A stretch of DNA of 64,000 bases from Pseudomonas palleroniana (GCF_003031675.1 NZ_PYWX01000011.1:216717-280716); one strand, 5' to 3'. Shown: positions 54,922 through 64,000, counted from the stretch's first letter. A program made the numbers and translations. The notes: a model not told the origin generated them from the sequence alone.

Positions 54922-56328
54922 TTATCGGATATCTGTACTCCATCCGCCACCCAATGCTTTGTACAAGGCAATGCTGGCTTGCACGCGCGACAGCCGCAGT
55001 TGCACGTTCAAGTCCTGGGCGGCGTACAGCGTGCGTTGGGTTTCCAGAACCGTCAGCAGGTCTTCCGCGCCGGCCTGGTAGCGGCTTTGCGAGATCTGGA
55101 AGGCCGTCTGGGCCTGTTGCAGTTCTTCGGCTTGCCACTCGCGCTGCTGGTCCAGGCGCGTGATGCTGCTGAGGGCTTTTTCCACATCGGCAAAGCCGTT
55201 GATGATCGCGCCTCGGTAAGCCTGCAGCAGCTCATCCTGGCGCGCGCGGGCTTTGTCGCGTTCGGCGGTCAGACGGCCATGGTTGAAAATCGGTGCGACC
55301 AGCCCGGAGGTCAGGTTGTAGAACGGGCTGCGCAGAATCTCTTCTGCCTTGGACGAGCCCGAGCCCAGGGTCGCGCCCAGGGTCACGGTGGGCAGCATCG
55401 CCGCGCGGGCCACCGTGATGTCGGCACTGGCCGCCGCCAGTTGCGCTTCCGCCTGGGCGAGATCGGGACGGCGGCTCAATAGCTGGCTGGGCACCCCGGC
55501 GCCGATGGCCGGCCAAGTCAGGCTTTGGAACGCTTCGCTGCCCAGGTCCAGGGTTTGCACCGGCTGGCCGAGCAGCGCGGCGAGGGTAATCCGGGATTCC
55601 TCGGCCAGTTGTTGGATCAACGGCAACTGCCGCTGCTGGCTGGCCACCAGGCTTTTCTGCTGGGCCAGTTCCAGGGCGGTGGCGGCGCCTGAGTCAAAGC
55701 GGGTTTGCACCAGGTTCAGCACGTTGCGCGCATTCGCCAGGTTCAGCTCGGCGATCTGCAGGCGTTGGCGTGCGGCCAGGGTTTGCGCGTAGCGGTCGGC
55801 CACATTGCTGAGCAGCGTCAGTTCCACGGTGGCCTGGTCGAACTCACTGGCGCGCAGGGTGTACAGCGCACTGTCCCGGGCGGCGGCGCGGCCACCCCAG
55901 AAGTCCAGCTCATAACTGGCGGTGAGGTTGGCGCCGAAATTGTCCACGGTGTTGTTGTTTTCGGTAGCATCCAGCGACGAGTTACCGCTGCCGTGCAGCA
56001 GTTTTTCACGGCTGGCGCTCAGGTTGAATTTAACTTCAGGCAACAACGGCGCCCCGGCTATTACGGCACTGGCCTGGGCCTGGCGCACCCGTGCCATGGC
56101 GGCGGCCACGTCGAAACTGTCACGGCGCGCCTGATCGATCAGCCGGTTGAGTGACACGCTGCCAAACTGCGTCCACCAACGCTGGTTGCTTGCTTGCGCG
56201 GCCTCACGTTCCGCGTACTGCCAGGCAGTCGGCGGCGCGATGCCGTTGTCCACAGCCGGCGGGTTGCCGGCGCAGGCGCTGAGCGCCAGGCACAGGCTGA
56301 GCACGGATAGCGGGAAGGGTTTATTCAC
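54922..56328 (-). CDS. opmQ: OpmQ, outer-membrane factor of the pyoverdine efflux system
   Basis: A 468-residue outer-membrane lipoprotein of the OprM/NodT family: lipobox LALSACAG, then two repeats of the TolC-type coiled coil, each with the [19 protein letters not shown] and [22 protein letters not shown] type segments. It is the exit duct for PvdRT, which recycles and exports pyoverdine. It overlaps pvdT by eight bases. Convergent position to the hydrolase gene is excluded: both read the same way, about 105 bases apart. Confidence 0.87.
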   Translation of the reverse strand: MNKPFPLSVLSLCLALSACAGNPPAVDNGIAPPTAWQYAEREAAQASNQRWWTQFGSVSLNRLIDQARRDSFDVAAAMARVRQAQASAVIAGAPLLPEVKFNLSASREKLLHGSGNSSLDATENNNTVDNFGANLTASYELDFWGGRAAARDSALYTLRASEFDQATVELTLLSNVADRYAQTLAARQRLQIAELNLANARNVLNLVQTRFDSGAATALELAQQKSLVASQQRQLPLIQQLAEESRITLAALLGQPVQTLDLGSEAFQSLTWPAIGAGVPSQLLSRRPDLAQAEAQLAAASADITVARAAMLPTVTLGATLGSGSSKAEEILRSPFYNLTSGLVAPIFNHGRLTAERDKARARQDELLQAYRGAIINGFADVEKALSSITRLDQQREWQAEELQQAQTAFQISQSRYQAGAEDLLTVLETQRTLYAAQDLNVQLRLSRVQASIALYKALGGGWSTDIR

Positions 56329-58291
56329 TGGTCAACGCCTTAACCGGATCGAGCCGGGCTGCTTTACGGGCCGGCATAAAGCCGAATACGACACCGGTGA
56401 CCAGCGCACAGCCAAACGCACCCGCCACCGCCACCAGGGAAAACTGCACCGCCACCTGCGCCAGCACCAACACGCCGCCCACCAGCAGCGCCAGGCCGAT
56501 ACCGCACAGGCCGCCGACCACCGAGAGCATCACCGCCTCGGTGAGGAACTGGCGCAGGATGTCGCGCTGGCGTGCACCGGTCGCCATGCGGATACCGATT
56601 TCACGGGTGCGTTCGCGCACGGTCATCAACATGATGTTCATCACGCCGATGCCACCCACCAGCAACGAAATGGCGGCAATCGAGCCCAGCATCAGCGACA
56701 GGGTGTTCTGCGTGCGGGCTTCGGCCTGGATCATGGCGGCGTTGTTGGTCAGGTGATAGTCGGGCTTGCCGTGGTGCAGCCGCTTGAGCAATTGGTCAAT
56801 GGCCTGCTCGGCGTCGTGCACCCGGCTGGCGTCGGCGGCGGCGATCACCACGTATTCCGGGTTGTAGCTGCCAAACAGGCGGATGCTGGCGGCGGAGTAG
56901 GGGATGGCGATGCGGTCGTCACTGTCTTTGTTGCCGGAACTGGAGCCCTTCTCCTGAAGTACGCCCACCACCTGGAATGGCACGTTTTCGATCAGGATGT
57001 ATTGGCCGATGGGGTTGATCAAACCTTTGAACAACTTGTCGCGCACGCGGGCGCCGATCACCGCCACCGTGGCGGCGTTGCGTTCATCGGCTTCGGTGAA
57101 GTAGCTGCCTTCCACGACCGGCCAGTTGAAAATGCCCGGGAATTGCGTGTCGTTGCCGCCCACATAGGCCATGTAGTCAATATTGCCGAAGCGCACGCCG
57201 GCTTCGGCGCCGTTGACCGGCATGATGCGCTTGACCTGCGGCAGCGTGGCCAGCGCCGCCACGTCCTGCGGGGTAATGATGCCCAGCGGTGTACGCGGGT
57301 TCGGCGACGAACCACTGACATACAAAATGTTCGAGCCGAACGCGCCCATTTGCGCCATCACCTGGCGTTTGCTGCCTTCGCCCACCGCCAGCATCACCAC
57401 CACCGAGGCGACGCCGATAATGATCCCCAGCAAGGTCAGGGCCGTGCGAAATCGGTTGATCCACATCACCCGCCACGCCGCCCGTACGGCGTCGAGCAGC
57501 TCGGCCTTCCAGGCGCCGTTGTGTTCGGCGCCGTCGGCCAGGCGCTGACGCAGGTCCACCGCTTGCAGGGCGCCGGCCGTAAGAGTGGGGGCGGGGCTGT
57601 CGGCCTCGGCCGAGTCACTGATGATCAGGCCGTCGCGGATCTCGATGATACGGTTGGCGCGTGCGGCCACATCACGGTCGTGGGTGATCAGGATCACCAC
57701 GTGGCCCTGGCTCGCGAGCTCGTCCAGCAGGTTCATCACCTCGGCGCCGCTGTGGCTGTCGAGGGCGCCGGTGGGCTCGTCGGCGAGGATGATATGCCCG
57801 CCATTCATCAGTGCCCGGGCAATCGACACGCGTTGCTGCTGGCCACCGGAAAGCTGGTGCGGACGGTTGCCGGTGCGCTCGGCCAGGCCCAGGCGAGTGA
57901 GCAGGGCATGGGCCCGCGCATGGCGTTCATCGGCACTGATACCGGCGTAGATCGCCGGCATCTCGACGTTTTCCTGGGCGGAGCCCGACGGGATCAGGTG
58001 ATAACCCTGAAACACAAACCCGAACGCCTCTCGGCGCAGCCAGGCCAAGGCGTCGCTGTCCAGGTGCGCGACATTTTCCCCGGCGAACAGGTACTCGCCT
58101 TCGGTGGGTCGGTCGAGGCAACCGAGGATATTCATCAACGTGGATTTGCCGGAACCGGACGCACCGACGATGGCGACGAACTCCCCGGCATGAATCGACA
58201 GGTCGATGCCGCGCAGCACGTCGACTTGCGGGCTGTCACCGCCGCCGTAGGATTTGCGGATGTGCTTGAGTTCGATCAGGGGCGTGCTCAA
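56321..58291 (-). CDS. pvdT: PvdT, MacB-type ABC exporter of pyoverdine
   Basis: A 656-residue fusion of an N-terminal ATPase (Walker [10 protein letters not shown], signature LSGGQQQR, Walker [12 protein letters not shown]) with a C-terminal MacB permease of four membrane segments and a large periplasmic domain. The terminal [10 protein letters not shown] is typical. The start appears to be TTG at 58291, one base after the pvdR stop; the next in-frame ATG is about 50 residues inside the ATPase. The neighbours pvdR, opmQ, fpvI and pvdA identify it as the pyoverdine system rather than a general macrolide exporter. Confidence 0.88.
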   Translation of the reverse strand: MSTPLIELKHIRKSYGGGDSPQVDVLRGIDLSIHAGEFVAIVGASGSGKSTLMNILGCLDRPTEGEYLFAGENVAHLDSDALAWLRREAFGFVFQGYHLIPSGSAQENVEMPAIYAGISADERHARAHALLTRLGLAERTGNRPHQLSGGQQQRVSIARALMNGGHIILADEPTGALDSHSGAEVMNLLDELASQGHVVILITHDRDVAARANRIIEIRDGLIISDSAEADSPAPTLTAGALQAVDLRQRLADGAEHNGAWKAELLDAVRAAWRVMWINRFRTALTLLGIIIGVASVVVMLAVGEGSKRQVMAQMGAFGSNILYVSGSSPNPRTPLGIITPQDVAALATLPQVKRIMPVNGAEAGVRFGNIDYMAYVGGNDTQFPGIFNWPVVEGSYFTEADERNAATVAVIGARVRDKLFKGLINPIGQYILIENVPFQVVGVLQEKGSSSGNKDSDDRIAIPYSAASIRLFGSYNPEYVVIAAADASRVHDAEQAIDQLLKRLHHGKPDYHLTNNAAMIQAEARTQNTLSLMLGSIAAISLLVGGIGVMNIMLMTVRERTREIGIRMATGARQRDILRQFLTEAVMLSVVGGLCGIGLALLVGGVLVLAQVAVQFSLVAVAGAFGCALVTGVVFGFMPARKAARLDPVKALTSE

Positions 58292-58292
58292 C

Positions 58293-59465
58293 TCAGCCCC
58301 CGTTGCCGTCGGCCGGGCCGATCAACAGGTGCTCGCCTTCGCGCAAGCCGTCCAGCACCTCGACACGCAGGCGGTCGCTGATGCCCAGGCGGACTTCGCG
58401 GTCCTCGATAGCGCCGTTTTTCGCCACGACCCGGGCGATCTGCCGGTCGGCACTGGCGGTGCCTTGCAGGGCGGCAACGGGCACGGTCAGCGCATCCTTG
58501 ACTTGGCCGGCGACGAAAAATACCTGGGCGGTCATCTCGGCCATCAGCGCGTTGTCGGCGTTGTCCACATCCAAAAGCACCGTATACAGCACCACACGGC
58601 CACTCCCGCTTTTGCTCGTGCTGCTGGGGCTGCCACCGCCCTGGTTGGTCTCATTGAGGGGCTTGGGCGGGATCGGCAGGATCTGGCGCACGGTACTGGT
58701 CCAGCGTCGATTACCGCCGCTCAGTGTGGTGAAGTAGGCCGTCATGCCGGGCTTGACGTGGCCGATGTCGGCTTCTGAAACCTCAGCCCACACCGTCATC
58801 GGCGACAGCTTGGCGATCCGCAGGATCAAGGGTGTTTGCTGCTGGGCATTGAGCGTCTGGCCGACGCGTGCGTCCACGGCGACCACGGTGCCATCCATCG
58901 GCGCGAAGATCCGCGTGTAACCCAACTCGGCTTCGTCGCTGCGCAGGCTGGCCTGGGCCTGGCGAATCTGTGCCTGGAACATCTCGACCCGCGCCTGGGT
59001 GGCACTCAGTTCGGCCTGGGCGGTTTGCACATCTTCCTCACGGGTGGCGTTGCCGGCGGCCAGGCGTTGCTGACGCTGGTACTTCTGGCGTGCCAGGGCA
59101 TGCTGGGCTGTTTGTTCCTGCAACTGGGCCTTGAGGTTTTCGATGGCGTAGCGGCTGGCATCGAGCTTGGCTTTTTGCGTGGACGGGTCGATCTCCACCA
59201 GCAGTTGGCCGGCCTTGACCTGATCACCGGCTTCTACGTGGATCTTCTGGATCTGCCCGGAAGCCTGGGCGCCAACGTCGACATAGCGCCGGGGTTGCAA
59301 GGTGCCGAGGGCGGTGACGCTGTTTTCGATACTGCCGCGGGTGACGGTGACGGTCGCGTAAGTGTCGCGGCCCGGGGGAAGGGCCTGCCAGGCTGCGGCC
59401 GCGATGATGGGAATCAGGCACGCTGCGATAAGCAGGGCGCGTCGGGCAGGTCGAGGGCGTTTCAT
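58293..59465 (-). CDS. pvdR: PvdR, periplasmic adaptor of the pyoverdine exporter
   Basis: A 390-residue membrane-fusion protein of the MacA type: N-terminal anchor ([20 protein letters not shown]), lipoyl halves ([32 protein letters not shown] and [21 protein letters not shown]) around a long coiled coil (about 100-180), and a beta-barrel region. It links PvdT to OpmQ. The start at 59465 gives MKRPRPARR. An exact PvdS iron-starvation box lies upstream at 59521-59544, in the right orientation. Confidence 0.88.
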   Translation of the reverse strand: MKRPRPARRALLIAACLIPIIAAAAWQALPPGRDTYATVTVTRGSIENSVTALGTLQPRRYVDVGAQASGQIQKIHVEAGDQVKAGQLLVEIDPSTQKAKLDASRYAIENLKAQLQEQTAQHALARQKYQRQQRLAAGNATREEDVQTAQAELSATQARVEMFQAQIRQAQASLRSDEAELGYTRIFAPMDGTVVAVDARVGQTLNAQQQTPLILRIAKLSPMTVWAEVSEADIGHVKPGMTAYFTTLSGGNRRWTSTVRQILPIPPKPLNETNQGGGSPSSTSKSGSGRVVLYTVLLDVDNADNALMAEMTAQVFFVAGQVKDALTVPVAALQGTASADRQIARVVAKNGAIEDREVRLGISDRLRVEVLDGLREGEHLLIGPADGNGG

Positions 59466-59520
59466 GCTTGTGTTCCAGCCAGTCAAGATCGGGGCGCAGT
59501 CGCGCAGAGCTGACAGTTAA

Positions 59521-59544
59521 ACGAGGAAATTGGCCGGAGATTTA
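59521..59544 (-). promoter_or_regulatory. PvdS iron-starvation box for pvdR
   Basis: On the minus strand TAAAT-N16-CGT matches the PvdS sigma-factor promoter consensus exactly, 56-79 bases upstream of the pvdR start. Confidence 0.8.
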
Positions 59545-59614
59545 GCCGGTTACACAAGCAGTTACAGGTTCGGTGAAGAAAAAAAATGACCGTTGAGGCG
59601 AGAGCTGTTTAAAA

Positions 59615-59633
59615 GTAGATGAGAATTACTATA
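59615..59633. promoter_or_regulatory. Possible Fur box upstream of fpvI
   Basis: GTAGATGAGAATTACTATA agrees with about 12 of 19 positions of the Fur consensus. It is 86 bases before the fpvI start, in the gap to pvdR. Confidence 0.45.
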
Positions 59634-59718
59634 AATTGCACGCTCTCAAACTGCTATCACTGAACAGTCGCACTTGCCGGTGCGCGCACCTAATGCCGCC
59701 ACGGGTCTGTCGGGAGTC

Positions 59719-60201
59719 ATGTTGGAAAACTACTATCGCGAGCTGGTGTGTTTCCTCAACGCCAAGCTGGGCAACCGCCAGGTGGCCGAGGATGTGGTGC
59801 ATGACGCGTATGTCCGGGTGTTGGAACGCTCCAGTGACACGCCGATCGAGCAGCCACGCGCGTTTCTGTACCGCACGGCACTGAACCTGGTGATCGACGG
59901 CCATCGACGCAATGCCCTGCGTCAGGCCGAACCCCTGGAGGTGCTGGACAGCGAAGAGCGTTTCGCCACGGACTCGCCGCACATCAGTCACGACCGCGGG
60001 CAGCGCCTGGAAATGCTCGAGCGTGCCCTGGCCGAATTGCCGGCCGCCTGCCGCGACAGCTTCCTGCTGCGCAAACTCGACGGCTTGTCTCACCTGCAAA
60101 TCGCCGAGCGCCTGAACATTTCCCGCGCCCTGGTAGAAAAGCACATCGTCAATGCCATGAAGCATTGCCGGGTGCGAATGCGCGAGTGGGAAGCACACTG
60201 A
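59719..60201 (+). CDS. fpvI: FpvI-type ECF sigma factor
   Basis: A 160-residue ECF sigma factor of the iron-starvation group: LENYYRELVCFLNAKLGNRQVAEDVVHDAYVRVLE (region 2, residues 2-36) and LSHLQIAERLNISRALVEKHIVNAMKHCRVRM (region 4). FpvI drives the ferripyoverdine receptor gene fpvA in P. aeruginosa. Neither fpvA nor an fpvR-type anti-sigma gene lies beside it here. The start at 59719 matches FpvI; GGGAG is only two bases upstream, which is tight. A possible Fur box precedes it. Confidence 0.8.
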   Translation: MLENYYRELVCFLNAKLGNRQVAEDVVHDAYVRVLERSSDTPIEQPRAFLYRTALNLVIDGHRRNALRQAEPLEVLDSEERFATDSPHISHDRGQRLEMLERALAELPAACRDSFLLRKLDGLSHLQIAERLNISRALVEKHIVNAMKHCRVRMREWEAH

Positions 60202-60213
60202 TCGCTGATCAGT

Positions 60214-60237
60214 TAAATTTTATTTCACTGTCCTCGT
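60214..60237 (+). promoter_or_regulatory. PvdS iron-starvation box for pvdA
   Basis: TAAAT-N16-CGT matches the consensus exactly, 83 bases before the pvdA ATG, just after the fpvI stop. Confidence 0.85.
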
Positions 60238-60319
60238 TTCCTATCAACACACGACCTGATGTGCGGGTCGCGAAGGTATTCCCGCCCCACCGCCAGGGGC
60301 TTATCCAGAGGACACTGGA

Positions 60320-61657
60320 ATGACACAGGCAATTGCTTCGGCTGCGGTTCACGACCTGATCGGTATCGGTTTCGGCCCTTCGAACCTGGCGCTGGCCATC
60401 GCCCTGCAGGAACGCGAAAAGGCCCAGGGCAAACTGGACGTGCTGTTTCTCGACAAACAGGCCGACTATCGCTGGCACGGTAATACCCTGGTCACCCAGA
60501 GTGAGTTGCAGATCTCTTTCCTCAAAGACCTGGTGACCTTGCGCAACCCCACCAGCCCTTACTCTTTCGTCAATTACTTGAAAGCCCACGACCGTTTGGT
60601 GGATTTCATCAATCTGGGCACCTTCTATCCGTGCCGCATGGAGTACAACGACTACCTGCGCTGGGTCGCCGGGCAGTTCCAGGCCCAGGCGCGCTACGGC
60701 GAAGAAGTGCTGGCGATCGAGCCGATCCTGCATCAGCAGCAGGTTGAAGCGCTGCGTGTGATTTCCCGCGATGCGGTGGGCGAGCAGCATGTACGCACCA
60801 CCCGCAACGTGGTGGTCAGCCCTGGTGGCACCGCGCGCGTGCCCGAAGCGTTCAAGGGCCTCAAGGATGATGGCCGTGTGTTCCACCACTCTCAGTACCT
60901 GGAGCGCATGGCCACCCAGCCCTGTGTCGAAGGCAAGGCGATGCGTGTTGCGATCATCGGCGGTGGTCAGAGTGCGGCCGAGGCGTTTATCGACTTGAAC
61001 GACAGCTTCCCGTCGGTGCAGGTCGACATGATCCTGCGCGGTTCGGCACTCAAGCCCGCCGATGACAGCCCGTTCGTCAACGAAGTGTTTTCGCCGGCCT
61101 TTACCGACCTGGTGTTCCAGCAAGTCGGTGCCGAACGCGAGCGGCTGGTTGCCGAGTACCAGAACACCAACTACTCGGTGGTGGACCTGGACCTGATCGA
61201 GCGTATCTACGGCATCTTCTACCGCCAGAAAGTCTCCGGCATCGCCCGCCAGGCGTTCCGCCCCCTGACCGTGGTGGAGAAAGCCAGCGCCAGCGCGCTG
61301 GGCATTGAACTGATCCTGCGCGACAACGCCAGCGGCGTAACCAGCGTCAACCACTACGACGCGGTCATCCTCGCCACGGGGTATGAGCGCCAGCAACACC
61401 GCGAACTGTTGGCGCCGTTGCAGGCCTATATGGGCGACTTCGAAGTGGCCCGCGATTACCGCATCATCACCGATGAACGTTGCAAGGCGGGCGTCTACAT
61501 CCAGGGCTTCAGCCAGGCCAGCCATGGCTTGAGCGATACCTTGCTGTCGGTACTGCCGATTCGCGCGGACGAAATTGCGAGCTCGTTGTTCGAGCATGAC
61601 CGCCATCGTGGCACAGGACGTTCGGTGCAGGATCTGCTCCTCGCCACCGCGAGCTGA
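60320..61657 (+). CDS. pvdA: PvdA, L-ornithine N5-monooxygenase
   Basis: A 445-residue flavoprotein making N5-hydroxyornithine, the iron-binding side-chain precursor of pyoverdine. It has the FAD motif GIGFGPSNLALAIAL, the WHGNTLVTQSELQISFLKDLVTLRNPTSPYSF substrate/FAD region (about 52-85), the NADPH motif IIGGGQSAAE and the C-terminal DTLLSVLPIRADEI. It has its own PvdS box upstream. A REP hairpin follows. Confidence 0.95.
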   Translation: MTQAIASAAVHDLIGIGFGPSNLALAIALQEREKAQGKLDVLFLDKQADYRWHGNTLVTQSELQISFLKDLVTLRNPTSPYSFVNYLKAHDRLVDFINLGTFYPCRMEYNDYLRWVAGQFQAQARYGEEVLAIEPILHQQQVEALRVISRDAVGEQHVRTTRNVVVSPGGTARVPEAFKGLKDDGRVFHHSQYLERMATQPCVEGKAMRVAIIGGGQSAAEAFIDLNDSFPSVQVDMILRGSALKPADDSPFVNEVFSPAFTDLVFQQVGAERERLVAEYQNTNYSVVDLDLIERIYGIFYRQKVSGIARQAFRPLTVVEKASASALGIELILRDNASGVTSVNHYDAVILATGYERQQHRELLAPLQAYMGDFEVARDYRIITDERCKAGVYIQGFSQASHGLSDTLLSVLPIRADEIASSLFEHDRHRGTGRSVQDLLLATAS

Positions 61658-61658
61658 T

Positions 61659-61698
61659 CGTCTGCCGTAGGGGCGAGCACGCTCGCTCCTACAGACGG
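61659..61698. repeat. REP hairpin after pvdA (GTAGGAGCGAG family)
   Basis: CGTCTG-N2-GTAGGGGCGAGC and GCTCGCTCCTAC-N1-GACGG form a long stem with a two-base loop. It belongs to the REP family also found inside the hpa operon and probably ends the pvdA transcript. Confidence 0.7.
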
Positions 61699-61726
61699 TA
61701 CTGGCAACGCCGTCCGGCTCCTGATA

Positions 61727-61742
61727 CTGTACAAAAAACCAG
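61727..61742. promoter_or_regulatory. Candidate LexA box upstream of the radical SAM gene
   Basis: TACTGTACAAAAAACCAGTA (61725-61744) is TACTG-N10-CAGTA, i.e. CTG-N10-CAG with flanking TA, 14 bases before the ATG at 61758. It would let DNA damage induce the operon. Confidence 0.55.
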
Positions 61743-61757
61743 TATCGGTAGCCCTCC

Positions 61758-62978
61758 ATGCAGTTGATCGAAAAACTCAGCATCCTCGCCGACGCCGCCA
61801 AGTACGACGCTTCCTGCGCCAGCAGTGGCGCGCCCAAGCGCAGTTCCGAGGGCAAGGCCGGGCTGGGTTCCACCGACGGCATGGGCATCTGCCACAGCTA
61901 TACCCCGGATGGTCGCTGCGTGTCGTTGCTCAAGGTGTTGCTGACCAACTTCTGCCTCTACGACTGCCAGTACTGCGTCAACCGCCGCTCCAGCGACGTG
62001 CCCCGCGCACGCTTCAGCCCGGAGGAGGTGGTCACCCTGACCCTGGACTTCTACCGGCGCAATTGCGTCAGCGGGCTGTTTCTCAGTTCCGGCATCATCC
62101 GTTCGGCCGACTACACCATGGAACAGTTGGTGCGCGTGGCCAAGCTGCTGCGCGAAGAGCATGACTTTCGCGGCTATATCCACCTCAAGACCATTCCCGA
62201 AGCCGACCCGGCGCTGATCGCCGAAGCGGGGCGCTACGCGGATCGCCTGAGCGTGAATATCGAATTGCCCACCGATGCCAGCCTGCAAACCCTGGCACCG
62301 GAGAAACAGATCGGCTCGATCAAGCAGGCGATGCGCACCATCTACACCGGCGAGCAGACCGTCCTCAACGAACCCCGGGCGCCGCGTTTTGCCCCGGCCG
62401 GGCAGAGCACGCAGATGATCGTCGGCGCCGATGACACTGACGACAGCACCATCCTGCATGGCGCCGAGGCGTTGTATGGCAACTTCAAGCTGCGCCGCGT
62501 TTATTACTCGGCGTTCAGCCCCATTCCCAACAGCCCGAAAAGCGTGCCCCTGGCCGCACCCCCGCTGATGCGCGAGCACCGCTTGTACCAGGCCGACTTC
62601 CTGTTGCGCAGCTACGGTTTCAGCGCCAACGAGCTGTTTGAAGGCCCAGGCCACCTGGCGTTGGATATCGACCCCAAGCTGGCCTGGGCCCTGGACAACC
62701 GCGAAGTGTTTCCCTTGGACCTGAACCGCGCCGAACCCACGTTGATCGCCCGCATCCCCGGCATTGGCTTGCGTACCACCCAACGCCTGGTGGACTTGCG
62801 GCGTGAACGCAAGATCCGTTTCGAAGACCTGGCGCGCATGCGGTGCGTGCTGGCCAAGGCCAAGCCGTTCTTCATCACCAGTGACTATCACCCGCAACAG
62901 GCCGACAGCAGCAGTGTGCTGCTGCGCGAGCAGTTGCGCGACCGTCCGCAGCCGCAACAAATGGGGTTATGGGGTTGA
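61758..62978 (+). CDS. Radical SAM protein, putative DNA modification/repair
   Basis: A 406-residue radical SAM enzyme. The iron-sulfur motif CLYDCQYC is near residue 70, followed by a TIM-barrel with GLFLSSGIIRSADYTMEQLVRVAKLL. A helix-hairpin-helix (LIARIPGIGLRTTQRLVDLR) near residue 335 suggests DNA binding. It belongs to the family always linked with a DUF4130/UdgX-type partner, here overlapping its end by ten bases. The reaction is not established. A LexA-like box precedes it. Confidence 0.85.
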   Translation: MQLIEKLSILADAAKYDASCASSGAPKRSSEGKAGLGSTDGMGICHSYTPDGRCVSLLKVLLTNFCLYDCQYCVNRRSSDVPRARFSPEEVVTLTLDFYRRNCVSGLFLSSGIIRSADYTMEQLVRVAKLLREEHDFRGYIHLKTIPEADPALIAEAGRYADRLSVNIELPTDASLQTLAPEKQIGSIKQAMRTIYTGEQTVLNEPRAPRFAPAGQSTQMIVGADDTDDSTILHGAEALYGNFKLRRVYYSAFSPIPNSPKSVPLAAPPLMREHRLYQADFLLRSYGFSANELFEGPGHLALDIDPKLAWALDNREVFPLDLNRAEPTLIARIPGIGLRTTQRLVDLRRERKIRFEDLARMRCVLAKAKPFFITSDYHPQQADSSSVLLREQLRDRPQPQQMGLWG

Positions 62979-63799
62979 TCAGCCTGGAATGCGACAACCT
63001 GTTCAGCACCTGGCGCGAACAGGCGCGCTGGTTGCTCAGCCATCAGGTCGACCCGAGCCAGGTGAGCTGGGGTGAGGCAGAGGTGGCGGACCTGTTTGCC
63101 ACCGATGAGCCGATCCCTGCCGGGCTGGGGCCGTTCCAGGCGCGCATTCCCAAGGCATTGCTGGTGTTGCTGGAGTCGGCGGCCCGTTACCACGGCGACC
63201 AGCGCTGGAGCCTGCTGTACGAAGTGCTATGGCGGGTCAGCCATGGCGACCGTACGGCGATGCTGGCGGGGGACAAGTTGGGCAGCGAGTTGCAGCGGCG
63301 GATCAAGCAGGTGAGCCGTGAAGCCCATCACCTGCATGCCTTTGTACGGTTCATTGCACTGCCGGCCGAGGCGGGGCCGCAGTTGCCGGAGTACGTCGCC
63401 TGGCATGAGCCGGCCCATGACATTCTCGAGAGTGCCAGCCAGCATTTTATCGGACGCATGGGGCGCCATCGCTGGATGATCGCCACGCCTCTGGACGGGG
63501 TGTACTACGACGGCGAGCAGTTGATTCATCAACGCGAATGCCCCGAGGCGTGGCGGCAACTGGCGCAGACTGTCGAAGACCCGCACAGCGACATGTGGCT
63601 GACCTACTACAGCCATATCTTCAACCCGGCGCGCTTGAACCCCAAAGTCATGGAAGGGCACTTGCCGAGTCGGTTCTGGAAGAATCTGCCGGAGGGCAAA
63701 TTGATACCGGGCCTGATCAGCGAAGCGCGAACGGGCAAACAGAAGGACGGACAGGCCGCGCCGATCAGCACCCGCCCCGGCAAACGCATTGCCTTGTAG
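62969..63799 (+). CDS. DUF4130 / TIGR03915-family protein, partner of the radical SAM protein
   Basis: A 276-residue protein with the DUF4130 pattern (VDPSQVSWGEAEVADLF, then QVSREAHHLHAFVRFIA, YVAWHEPAHDILESASQHFIGRM and WLTYYSHIFNPARLNPKVMEGHLPSRFWKNLPEG). In other bacteria the domain may be fused to a UdgX-type uracil-DNA glycosylase; here the glycosylase part is absent. The start overlaps the radical SAM gene by ten bases. The stop TAG is inside the GTAG that opens a REPIN. Confidence 0.82.
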   Translation: MGLISLECDNLFSTWREQARWLLSHQVDPSQVSWGEAEVADLFATDEPIPAGLGPFQARIPKALLVLLESAARYHGDQRWSLLYEVLWRVSHGDRTAMLAGDKLGSELQRRIKQVSREAHHLHAFVRFIALPAEAGPQLPEYVAWHEPAHDILESASQHFIGRMGRHRWMIATPLDGVYYDGEQLIHQRECPEAWRQLAQTVEDPHSDMWLTYYSHIFNPARLNPKVMEGHLPSRFWKNLPEGKLIPGLISEARTGKQKDGQAAPISTRPGKRIAL

Positions 63800-63919
63800 T
63801 GAGCGGGCTTGCCCCGCGCTGGGTGGCGCAGCCGCCCCAAATCCGCACACCTGGGTATTGCTGAAACACCACGGCGTCCTTGTTGGGGCGGCTTCGCCCC
63901 CCAGCGCGGGACAGGCCCT
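63796..63919. repeat. REPIN, GTAG family (copy 3)
   Basis: GTAGTGAGCGGGCTTGCCCC to CAGCCGCCCC at the left and an imperfect reverse complement (GGGGCGGCTTCGCCCCCC, CAGCGCGGGACAGGCCC) at the right. The first 45 bases are identical to copy 1 at 11126. The right end is diverged and truncated. Confidence 0.8.
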
Positions 63920-63960
63920 AATGCCAGTCAGTTAAGCGATAGAACGGACGATGAATAACT

Positions 63961-64000
63961 TGTGGGAGGGGGCTTGCTCCCGATGAGGGTGTGCCAGTCA
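63961..64000. repeat. REP element, GGAG family, cut by the window end
   Basis: TGTGGGAGGGGGCTTGCTCC followed by CGAT is the left arm of the GGAG-family REPIN also seen at 20141 and 40906. The right arm would lie beyond the window. Confidence 0.75.

Noticed and set aside
56147..58381. Plus-strand open frame of about 744 codons opposite pvdT
   Set aside because: Its translation is His/Arg/Gln-rich antisense text; pvdT on the other strand has every ABC motif.
54922..59465. MacAB-type exporter of the lipopeptide made by the NRPS
   Set aside because: Viscosin clusters do carry macAB-like genes, but here exact PvdS boxes, fpvI and pvdA show a pyoverdine exporter; a secondary role cannot be excluded.
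59674..59718. N-terminal extension of fpvI to a TTG at 59674
   Set aside because: The added 15 residues have no counterpart in FpvI, which begins M(L)ENYYREL.

Overview
The window looks like chromosomal DNA of a fluorescent Pseudomonas (P. fluorescens group). Three things point that way: pyoverdine genes with exact PvdS-type promoter boxes, a dimodular lipopeptide synthetase of the viscosin/massetolide type, and several families of Pseudomonas REP/REPIN repeats with a REP-associated transposase. No rRNA, tRNA, CRISPR array, prophage or classical insertion sequence was seen.

Layout. 1-4.8 kb: a hybrid sensor kinase (cut by the window edge) in an apparent operon with a fimbrial adhesin and a periplasmic chaperone, opposite a short receiver-like protein whose phospho-acceptor Asp is Asn. 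4.9-11.1 kb: aldo/keto reductase, the FetAB ABC transporter, a glutathione S-transferase, two tandem LysR paralogues and a PNPOx-like protein. 11.1-11.9 kb: two tandem REPINs and a RAYT transposase.

12.0-33.3 kb is a continuous catabolic island for aromatic amines and 4-hydroxyphenylacetate. It holds an aldehyde dehydrogenase, a two-component flavin hydroxylase, a porin, an APC permease, a DUF3156 protein and a FeaR-like regulator. Next comes an operon of FAD amine oxidase, cupin, MoaF and two SDRs. The complete homoprotocatechuate meta-pathway follows: hpaR, hpaI, hpaH, hpaX, hpaF, hpaD, hpaE, hpaG2, hpaG1, hpaA. The proposed flow is amine to aldehyde to 4-hydroxyphenylacetate to homoprotocatechuate, then meta-cleavage to pyruvate and succinate semialdehyde. 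Three kinds of shared site tie the island together: FeaR-box-like elements at three promoters, a GTTAA-N4-TTAAC palindrome at hpaG1/hpaA, hpaR and feaR, and A-rich Hfq/Crc-type motifs before many start codons.

33.3-40.9 kb: a LuxR-type regulator divergent from a Leu-Glx dimodular NRPS without thioesterase, resembling the first subunit of a split viscosin-family assembly line. 41-45.2 kb: two ArnT-type glycosyltransferases and a histidine phosphatase (LPS modification). 45.4-49.6 kb: an ABC ATPase, FtsX-type permease and AttH-like lipoprotein. 49.7-54.8 kb: a secreted PPC-domain protein with a candidate LexA box, an SMP-30-like protein, a fatty acid hydroxylase, a LysR regulator and an alpha/beta-hydrolase lacking its nucleophile. 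54.9-61.7 kb: pyoverdine export and synthesis (opmQ, pvdT, pvdR, fpvI, pvdA). 61.7-63.8 kb: a radical SAM and DUF4130 DNA-repair-type pair behind a LexA-like site. The window ends in REP sequence.

Family assignments rest on reading motifs and context by eye; no database search was run.
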